A DNA stretch of 10,709 nt from Hyphomicrobiales bacterium (GTDB taxonomy: Bacteria; Pseudomonadota; Alphaproteobacteria; Rhizobiales; Aestuariivirgaceae): positions 1 to 10,709 of the forward strand of contig JABDJG010000452.1 in the NCBI GenBank assembly GCA_013002595.1, read 5' to 3'. Positions within the stretch are counted from its first letter, which is position 1; every line of letters starts with the position of its first letter. Below the pieces are notes generated by a model. The model did no database searches. It was given only the letters and a program-made list of their open reading frames with translations, and was not told the DNA's origin. This document shows positions 5,696 through 10,709 of the stretch, piece by piece. Made by a program: the position numbers and the translations under genes.

Positions 5696-7354
5696 ATGTA
5701 CCGCTACGATGAGTTCGACCATCGCTTCGTTTCAGAGCGTGTCGCCCAGTTCCGCGACCAGGCCGCGCGCCGTCTTTCCGGCGAGCTGACCGAGGACGAG
5801 TTCAAGCCCTTGCGGCTGATGAATGGTCTCTACCTGCAGCTTCACGCCTATATGCTGCGCGTTGCCATCCCCTATGGCACGCTGTCAGGCAAACAGATGC
5901 GCAAGCTTGCCGATGTTGCCGACAAGTATGACCGCGGCTATGGCCATTTCACCACCCGCCAGAACATCCAGTACAACTGGATCAAGCTGGAAGAGACCGC
6001 CGACCTGCTGCAAGAACTGTCCGAGGTCGAGATGCACGCCATCCAGACGTCGGGCAACTGCATCCGCAACGTGACGACGGACCATTGGGCGGGTGCTGCC
6101 GCCGACGAACTGGCCGACCCGCGCCCGGTTGCCGAATTGTTGCGGCAATGGTCAACGTTGCACCCTGAATTTTCTTTCCTGCCGCGCAAGTTCAAGATCG
6201 CTGTCACCGGTGCGCCCAACGACCGGGCCGCCGTCAAGGTGCACGATATCGGGCTGCGCATGCATCAAAACGATGCCGGCGAGCGCGGCTGGGAAGTGAT
6301 TGTCGGCGGTGGCCTGGGGCGCACGCCCCTGATTGGCTATACGGTGCGGGAGTTTCTCCCAGAAACCCAATTGCTCTCGTATCTGGAAGCCATCATGCGG
6401 GTCTATAACCTGCATGGCCGCCGCGACAACAAATACAAGGCCCGCATCAAGATCCTGGTGCATGAACTGGGCGAGGAAAACTTTCGCGCCGAGGTCGAGG
6501 CCGAATTCGCCCGCCAGAAAGAACTCGACGTCGAAGTTGAAAGCCGTGAGCTTGAGCGCATCTCGAACTATTTTGCCGAACCGGCGTTTGAGACCCTGCC
6601 GCGGTTGTCGACCGGTTATGAGGCCGCCCGCGCCGGCGACCCGGCCTTTGCCCAGTGGGTGCGCTCTAACATCGCTGCCCACCGCAAGGACGGCTACGCC
6701 ATCGTCAATATCTCGCTCAAACCTGAAGGCGGCATCCCCGGCGATGCAACGTCCGAACAGATGCGCACCGTTGCCGATCTCGCCGAGCGTTTCAGCGTCG
6801 AAGAGATCCGCGTCAGCCATCACCAGAACCTGGTCCTGCCGCATGTAAAGCTCGATGACCTGCATGAGGTCTGGAAGGTGCTCGCCGCCAACGGACTGGC
6901 ATCGGCCAACATCGGCAAGGCCGGTGACATCATCGCCTGTCCCGGTCTCGATTACTGCACGCTGGCAACCGCCCGCTCGATCCCCATCGCCCAGACCATC
7001 TCGCGCCGTTTTGCCGACCTCAACCGCCAGCATGAGATCGGACCTTTAAGGATCAACATCTCCGGCTGCATCAACGCCTGCGGCCACCACCATGTCGCCC
7101 ACATCGGCATTCTCGGCCTGGAAAAGAAGGGCGTCGAGTACTACCAGATCACGCTTGGCGGTTCCTCGGCCACCGATGCCTCGATCGGCACCATCCTCGG
7201 GCCCGGCTTTTCCGGCGATAAAGTGCCCGATGCCATCGAAACCATCGTCAACACCTATTTGAACCTGCGCCAGGGCGGGGACGACAGCTTTCTCGATGTC
7301 GTGCGCCGGCTCGGCCATCAACCTTTCAAGGAGGCCCTTTATGCCCCTGCTTAA
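5696..7354 (+). CDS. cysI: Siroheme-dependent sulfite (nitrite/sulfite) reductase hemoprotein
   Basis: Catalyses the six-electron reduction of sulfite to sulfide in the cytoplasm during cysteine and methionine synthesis. The 552-residue protein contains the two ferredoxin-like half domains and two siroheme/4Fe-4S domains of the nitrite/sulfite reductase family. The cluster and siroheme ligands are seen as C415-x5-C421 (IIACPGLDYC) and C458-x3-C462 (ISGCINACGHHH). Anion and siroheme contacts of the family are suggested by TTRQNIQYNW (86-95), TSGNCIRNV (118-126) and SHHQNLVLPH (374-383). AAGGAAG precedes ATG 5696 at about 9 nt. It lies between a DUF2849 and a DUF934 gene, the usual alphaproteobacterial setting, with siroheme synthesis upstream, which favours sulfite over nitrite as substrate. 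No CysJ flavoprotein accompanies it, so electrons probably come from ferredoxin. Its 3' end overlaps the next gene by 14 bp. Confidence 0.96.
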   Translation: MYRYDEFDHRFVSERVAQFRDQAARRLSGELTEDEFKPLRLMNGLYLQLHAYMLRVAIPYGTLSGKQMRKLADVADKYDRGYGHFTTRQNIQYNWIKLEETADLLQELSEVEMHAIQTSGNCIRNVTTDHWAGAAADELADPRPVAELLRQWSTLHPEFSFLPRKFKIAVTGAPNDRAAVKVHDIGLRMHQNDAGERGWEVIVGGGLGRTPLIGYTVREFLPETQLLSYLEAIMRVYNLHGRRDNKYKARIKILVHELGEENFRAEVEAEFARQKELDVEVESRELERISNYFAEPAFETLPRLSTGYEAARAGDPAFAQWVRSNIAAHRKDGYAIVNISLKPEGGIPGDATSEQMRTVADLAERFSVEEIRVSHHQNLVLPHVKLDDLHEVWKVLAANGLASANIGKAGDIIACPGLDYCTLATARSIPIAQTISRRFADLNRQHEIGPLRINISGCINACGHHHVAHIGILGLEKKGVEYYQITLGGSSATDASIGTILGPGFSGDKVPDAIETIVNTYLNLRQGGDDSFLDVVRRLGHQPFKEALYAPA

Positions 7355-7847
7355 AGACAATGACTTCATCGACGACACCTGGCAACGCCTGGATGACGGC
7401 GCCGCCATCCCGGCAACCGGCGATATCCTCGTCAGCCTTGCCCGCTTGCTGGCCGACTTCGGAAAACTGTCGAACCGTGACGGCCGCCTCGGCGTCGAAT
7501 TTCCCAATGAAGAGCGCCCCGGTGTCCTCGAAAGCTTCCTGCCGGACCTGTCATTGATCGCCCTCACCTTCCCCAAGTTCGCCGACGGCCGCGCCTACTC
7601 GCAAGCCCGTCAGCTTCGCCAACTCGGCTACGATGGCGAGTTGCGCGCCATCGGCGATGTCCTGCCCGATCAGCTGAGCTTCATGCTCGAAACCGGGTTT
7701 GATGCCTTTGAGGTGACCGAAAGGTTCCCCGAAGAGGCCTGGGAGCAGGCCGCCTCAAGCATCAGCCTGACCTACCAGTCCGCCGCCTACCAGCCCCGCC
7801 GCCTGCACGTCTGGCGGCTGCGCTGGGCGCGGGATGAGGGCGTTTGA
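7341..7847 (+). CDS. DUF934 family protein, sulfite reductase operon partner
   Basis: A 168-residue soluble protein of the DUF934 family, recognised by the N-terminal MPLLKDNDFIDDTWQRLDDG, the central IALTFPKFADGRAYSQARQL and RQLGYDGELRAIGDVLPDQL, and the C-terminal half with FDAFEV. The family is regularly encoded just after the sulfite reductase hemoprotein in alpha- and betaproteobacteria, often next to cysH; its molecular function is unknown to me. ATG 7341 is supported by a strong AGGAGG 6 nt upstream, located inside the end of cysI. The two genes overlap by 14 bp, which points to coupled expression. There are no cysteines and no membrane segments. It ends the operon; in many relatives a phosphoadenylyl-sulfate reductase gene follows, but here it is followed by an intergenic repeat and the convergent metZ gene. 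Confidence 0.88.
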   Translation: MPLLKDNDFIDDTWQRLDDGAAIPATGDILVSLARLLADFGKLSNRDGRLGVEFPNEERPGVLESFLPDLSLIALTFPKFADGRAYSQARQLRQLGYDGELRAIGDVLPDQLSFMLETGFDAFEVTERFPEEAWEQAASSISLTYQSAAYQPRRLHVWRLRWARDEGV

Positions 7848-7896
7848 GGCGGGTGTTGCGAAGGCGTTGGACAATTCGCCGCGATACGCTTGACAT

Positions 7897-7984
7897 CCGT
7901 CACCCCGACTGAAGTCGGGGGTCAGTGCCACACGCCAAGTCTCTGCAAATGCGCCCTGGAATCCGACTTTCGATGGGATGACCG
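7897..7984. repeat. Bipartite imperfect inverted-repeat element in convergent intergenic region
   Basis: The left arm (7897-7928) starts CCGTCACCCCGACTGAAG. The reverse complement of the right arm (7953-7984) starts CGGTCATCCCATCGAAAG, and the two arms match at 21 of 32 positions around a 24-nt centre. The left arm itself holds a strong hairpin, CCCCGAC-TGAA-GTCGGGG (7903-7920). The GTCA-CCCC...GGGG-TC layout resembles dispersed REP-like intergenic repeats common in alphaproteobacteria. It lies between the stops of the DUF934 gene and metZ and may also help end transcription from both sides, although no T-tract follows. Confidence 0.5.
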
Positions 7985-7993
7985 CGGGATGGG

Positions 7994-9199
7994 TTAGGCG
8001 TTTAGCGCCTGCTGGAGATCCGCGATCAGATCGCCCGCATCTTCGAGTCCGACCGACAGGCGCACCATGCCCTCGGTGATGCCCATCGCATCGCGTGCCT
8101 CCTGGCCGATGTTGCGATGCGTCGTCGAGGCCGGGTGGGTCACCAGGCTTTTGGCATCGCCCAGGTTGTTGGAGATGTCGATGATCTGCAGGTTGCGCAG
8201 GAGGTTGAAGGCGGCCTTTTTACCGCCGGCAAGCTCAAAGGTGACCATGGTGCCGCCAGCGGTCATCTGCTGCTTGCACAGTGCGTGTTGCGGGTGGCTT
8301 TCAAGGAACGGATATATGACGCGCGCGACACCCGCCTCGCCTTCCAGAATGCCGGCGATCTTGAGCGCTGCCTCGCATTGCGCCGTGACGCGCAGTTTCA
8401 GCGTTTCCATGCCCTTGAGCAACGTCCAGGCGTTGAACGGCGACAGGGACGGGCCGGTGTGGCGCAGGAAGGGTTTAAGCTGTTTTTCCTTGAACTCGGT
8501 CGTCGACATGATGGCGCCGCCGAGCGTGCGGCCCTGGCCGTCTATGTGCTTGGTGCCGGAATAGACAACAACATCCGCGCCGTATTTGAGCGGCTTTTGC
8601 AGGATCGGCGTGGCGAAGATGTTGTCGACCACCAGTCTGACACCCTTTTCCTTGCCGATCGCGCTCACCGCAGCCAGGTCGAGAACCTCAAGCGTCGGGT
8701 TCGATGGCGTCTCCAGGAAGAACAATTTGGTCTTGTCGGTCACCGCATCGCGCCATTGGTTCGGGTCGTCGCCATCGACAAGCGTGAACGAGATGCCGAA
8801 CCGCGGCAGGATGTTGGTGATGATCTGGTAGCACGAGCCGAACAGCGCCCGTGACGAGACGATGTGATCGCCGGCCTCAAGCTGGCACGCCAGGGCGCCG
8901 TAGACTGCGGCCATGCCGCTGGCAACGCCGTAACAGGCCTCGGCGCCTTCCAGCAGGCGCAGGCGTTCTTCGAACATCGTGACGGTCGGGTTGCCGTACC
9001 GGGCATAGACGTAGCCGTCTGCCTCGCCGGCAAACCGGGCTTCGGCCGTTTCACCGTCGGGATAGACAAAGCCGGAATTGAGGTACAGCGCTTCTGAGGT
9101 TTCGCCGTGTTGCGAGCGGTCAAGACCGCCGCGCACCAAACGGGTTTCCTCCGCCCAGCTTTCAGGGTTTGCCAGTTTGTTGCCCGGCTTCTTCAGCAT
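7994..9199 (-). CDS. metZ: O-succinylhomoserine sulfhydrylase (PLP-dependent)
   Basis: Makes homocysteine directly from O-succinylhomoserine and sulfide, joining the sulfide made by CysI to methionine synthesis. The 401-residue cytosolic protein has the Cys/Met-metabolism PLP-enzyme fold. Visible elements are YARYGNPT (65-72) for cofactor and neighbouring-subunit contacts, ASGMAAV (93-99) for phosphate binding, D192 in VVDNIFATP, the Schiff-base lysine K217 in YSGTKHIDGQGRTLGG, and SVGLEDAGDL near the end with the substrate-carboxylate Arg just before it (R380). The HIDGQGR sequence around the lysine favours MetZ over cystathionine gamma-synthase or MetY. ATG 9199 is chosen because it overlaps the rhodanese stop codon as TGATG, a coupling arrangement; an in-frame GTG at 9214 would add five residues (first read as Met) and lacks a clear ribosome binding site. 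It forms a two-gene unit with the rhodanese and converges on the sulfite reductase operon. Confidence 0.95.
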   Translation of the reverse strand: MLKKPGNKLANPESWAEETRLVRGGLDRSQHGETSEALYLNSGFVYPDGETAEARFAGEADGYVYARYGNPTVTMFEERLRLLEGAEACYGVASGMAAVYGALACQLEAGDHIVSSRALFGSCYQIITNILPRFGISFTLVDGDDPNQWRDAVTDKTKLFFLETPSNPTLEVLDLAAVSAIGKEKGVRLVVDNIFATPILQKPLKYGADVVVYSGTKHIDGQGRTLGGAIMSTTEFKEKQLKPFLRHTGPSLSPFNAWTLLKGMETLKLRVTAQCEAALKIAGILEGEAGVARVIYPFLESHPQHALCKQQMTAGGTMVTFELAGGKKAAFNLLRNLQIIDISNNLGDAKSLVTHPASTTHRNIGQEARDAMGITEGMVRLSVGLEDAGDLIADLQQALNA

Positions 9200-9600
9200 C
9201 AACCTTGCACCCACGGTAGACCGTCGTGTTTCCAGCCATTGACGTTGCCGCGATGGCCGTTCTCGTCCTTGTCGCCCTCAAACCCGGTCGCAACGTTATA
9301 GCAATTCTCATAGCCCGCCTCGGTCAGCGCGCTGGCCGCCGCTGCAGAGCGCACGCCTGACCGGCATAACAGGAAAATCTGGGTGTCCCTGGGCAGGTCG
9401 GTAGACGCGAAATGTTCAACGAAGCTTTCATTGACATGCATCTCGGGAAATACCTGCCAGGACAATCGCATCAACCGCTCCACGACCGGCCCGCCGACAT
9501 AGGCCCATTCGGCCTGTGTGCGCACATCGATCATCACCGCATCAGGATCTTCCTGCATTTTCTGAAAAGTCTCTTTGGGACCAAGGTCTGCCTTGTACAT
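9199..9600 (-). CDS. Single-domain rhodanese-like sulfurtransferase
   Basis: A 133-residue single rhodanese domain, without signal peptide or membrane segment, so cytosolic. Conserved features are the MIDVRTQAEW box (23-32), the active-site loop CRSGVRS with catalytic C79 (79-85), and the closing GFEGDKDENGHRG region. Rhodaneses carry sulfane sulfur as a cysteine persulfide; donor and acceptor are not evident from sequence. Its stop codon overlaps the metZ start by one base (TGATG), so both proteins are probably made together, which suggests a role in supplying or handling sulfur for homocysteine synthesis. A GGA at about 10 nt precedes ATG 9600. A near-perfect copy of the 16-bp palindrome found before the XRE/cupin gene lies 35 bp upstream, overlapping a TATAAA that could be the -10 box. 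A phosphatase-like or purely regulatory rhodanese is unlikely because the catalytic cysteine is intact. Confidence 0.92.
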   Translation of the reverse strand: MYKADLGPKETFQKMQEDPDAVMIDVRTQAEWAYVGGPVVERLMRLSWQVFPEMHVNESFVEHFASTDLPRDTQIFLLCRSGVRSAAAASALTEAGYENCYNVATGFEGDKDENGHRGNVNGWKHDGLPWVQG

Positions 9601-9635
9601 TGTGCTATTCCGTCTGCATCGCTGGCAATTTCACT

Positions 9636-9651
9636 GTTCTTTATAACGAAC
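9636..9651. promoter_or_regulatory. Second copy of the 16-bp palindrome, before rhodanese-metZ
   Basis: GTTCTTTATAACGAAC equals the perfect palindrome at 3792-3807 except for one base. It lies 35 bp upstream of the rhodanese start and covers a minus-strand TATAAA that could be its -10 box, leaving a leader of about 30 nt. A further half-site follows: TAACGA (9644-9649) and TCGTTA (9654-9659) form a second overlapping inverted pair, so three half-sites may be present. The position also allows an effect on the divergent flavoprotein gene, 187 bp away. Confidence 0.6.
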
Positions 9652-9838
9652 AATCGTTACTTATTCCATACAAATGTCGAAACCCAAAGCACAAATGGAT
9701 TAGACAGCGACGTTGAATGATGGTCAATTCGCGGACACAAAAGCTGGCTCCCCAGCAAGGCGCACACTGGACCTTACAGACCCCCGTCTTTTAAGCGACA
9801 TGTGATGCTGTATCGCGTTTCATCGGAGGAAACAAAAG

Positions 9839-10709
9839 GTGGCAAAGCAACTTCCCAGCCATGCAGATGTGGTGATTGTCGGTGGCGGCATTATCGGCTG
9901 CTCGACCGCGTACCATCTGACCAAGATCGGCATCACCAATGTCGTGTTGCTCGAGCGCAAGCAGCTGACCAGCGGCACCACCTGGCATGCGGCGGGCCTC
10001 GTCGGCCAGCTGCGCGCCACCCGCAACATGACCGAACTCGCCAAATACACCTCCGAACTGATGAAGGGTCTTGAAGCCGAGACCGGCCAGGCCACCGGTT
10101 TCAAGCAGAACGGCTCGATTTCGGTTGCCCTGAGCGATGCGCGGCTGGAAGAATTCACCCGCGGCGCCTCCATGGCCAAGAACTTTGGGCTCGAGGTCAA
10201 TGTGATCGCCCCCGGAGAGATCAAGGAGCGCCTGCCGCATCTCAACATCGAAGGTGTTACCGGTGGCGCCTTCCTGCCCGGCGATGGCCAGGTCAACCCG
10301 ATTGACGTGACCCAGGCTTATGCCGCGGGCGCCCGCGCCGGCGGGGCCAGGATCTTTGAGAACACCAAAGTCACCCGCATCCTGAAGGACGACAAACGGG
10401 TCACCGGCGTTGAGACCGCAAACGGCACCATCACAGCCGACAAGGTGGTCATCGCCGGCGGCATGTGGTCGAGAGACCTTGGTCGGCAGGTCGGTGTTCA
10501 CCTGCCGCTGCATGCTGCTGAACATTTTTACGTCGTCACCGAACCGGTTGCCGAATTGCCGGCCAACATGCCGGTCACCCGTATTCCCGATGAATGGGCC
10601 TACTACAAGGAAGATGCCGGCAAACTGATGCTCGGCGCTTTCGAACCGGTCGCCAAGCCATGGGGGATGGATGGCATTCCCGAAGATCACGAGTTCGAGA
10701 CATTCCCTG
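9839..10709 (+). CDS. FAD-dependent oxidoreductase, dimethylglycine/sarcosine dehydrogenase-like (3' end cut)
   Basis: Likely an oxidative N-demethylase of methylated glycines or a related amine. The first 290 residues form a DAO-type FAD domain: dinucleotide-binding VVIVGGGIIGCSTAYHL (11-27), acidic E39 at the end of the second strand (VVLLERKQL), and SGTTWHAAGLVGQLR. In that motif H50 occupies the position of the histidine that holds FAD covalently in dimethylglycine and sarcosine dehydrogenases. Further family blocks are GQVNPIDVTQAYAAGARAGG, VIAGGMWSRDLG and HFYVVTEPV. In full-length relatives of about 800-850 residues a GcvT-like folate-binding domain follows; that part lies outside the window. 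The start is a GTG at 9839-9841 with a strong GGAGGA 8 nt upstream; the next in-frame ATG lies in the FAD domain and would destroy it. The gene diverges from rhodanese-metZ. Which methylated amine is used cannot be told. Confidence 0.92.
   Translation, partial: MAKQLPSHADVVIVGGGIIGCSTAYHLTKIGITNVVLLERKQLTSGTTWHAAGLVGQLRATRNMTELAKYTSELMKGLEAETGQATGFKQNGSISVALSDARLEEFTRGASMAKNFGLEVNVIAPGEIKERLPHLNIEGVTGGAFLPGDGQVNPIDVTQAYAAGARAGGARIFENTKVTRILKDDKRVTGVETANGTITADKVVIAGGMWSRDLGRQVGVHLPLHAAEHFYVVTEPVAELPANMPVTRIPDEWAYYKEDAGKLMLGAFEPVAKPWGMDGIPEDHEFETFP

Noticed and set aside
6152..7033. 293-codon minus-strand open frame inside cysI
   Set aside because: It mirrors the conserved cysI frame and has no family resemblance or ribosome binding site of its own.
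9791..10690. Long open frame (299 codons) on the minus strand opposite the flavoprotein gene
   Set aside because: It has no recognisable domain and is opposite a frame with a clear FAD-binding motif, family blocks and a strong ribosome binding site. Long antisense frames are expected in GC-rich DNA.
1..10709. CRISPR array, tRNA/rRNA genes, insertion sequences, phage or toxin-antitoxin genes
   Set aside because: Both strands were read for regular short repeats, cloverleaf structures, transposase or integrase motifs and small paired genes; none was found. The window reads as a metabolic chromosomal region.

Overview
The window looks like chromosomal DNA of a GC-rich alphaproteobacterium, possibly of the Hyphomicrobiales/Rhodobacterales type. 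The call rests on gene content: a ferredoxin / CysG-like / DUF2849 / sulfite reductase / DUF934 cluster, a rhodanese-metZ pair, and a dimethylglycine-dehydrogenase-like flavoprotein. No rRNA, tRNA, CRISPR array, insertion sequence or phage gene was seen. Coding density is high and no gene-free stretch exceeds 250 bases.

Layout, left to right. (1) 1-662, minus: Tas-like aldo/keto reductase with a TTG start, cut by the left edge. (2) 910-1527, plus: HD-domain metalloprotein of the PhnZ/MIOX-like type. (3) 1549-3078, minus: PAS-REC-REC signalling protein without a kinase core; its first receiver is degenerate. (4) 3163-3765, minus: XRE/cupin transcription factor. (5) 3938-7847, plus: a tight five-gene operon of [2Fe-2S] ferredoxin, CysG-like siroheme synthase with an eroded methyltransferase half, DUF2849 protein, siroheme sulfite reductase (cysI) and DUF934 protein. 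(6) 7897-7984: a bipartite inverted-repeat element between convergent genes. (7) 7994-9600, minus: rhodanese and metZ, overlapping at TGATG. (8) 9839 to the right edge, plus: GTG-started FAD-dependent DMGDH/sarcosine-dehydrogenase-like oxidoreductase, truncated.

The core theme is assimilatory sulfur metabolism. Sulfite is reduced to sulfide by CysI, which needs siroheme (CysG) and probably reduced ferredoxin; no CysJ flavoprotein is present here. Sulfide can then enter homocysteine through MetZ, with a rhodanese handling sulfane sulfur.

The most notable signal is a perfect 16-bp palindrome, GTTCGTTATAACGAAC, just upstream of the XRE/cupin regulator. It recurs with one mismatch 6 kb away, just upstream of rhodanese-metZ. 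A weaker match lies next to the ferredoxin start. This suggests a small regulon in which the regulator controls itself, the sulfite reductase operon and rhodanese-metZ.
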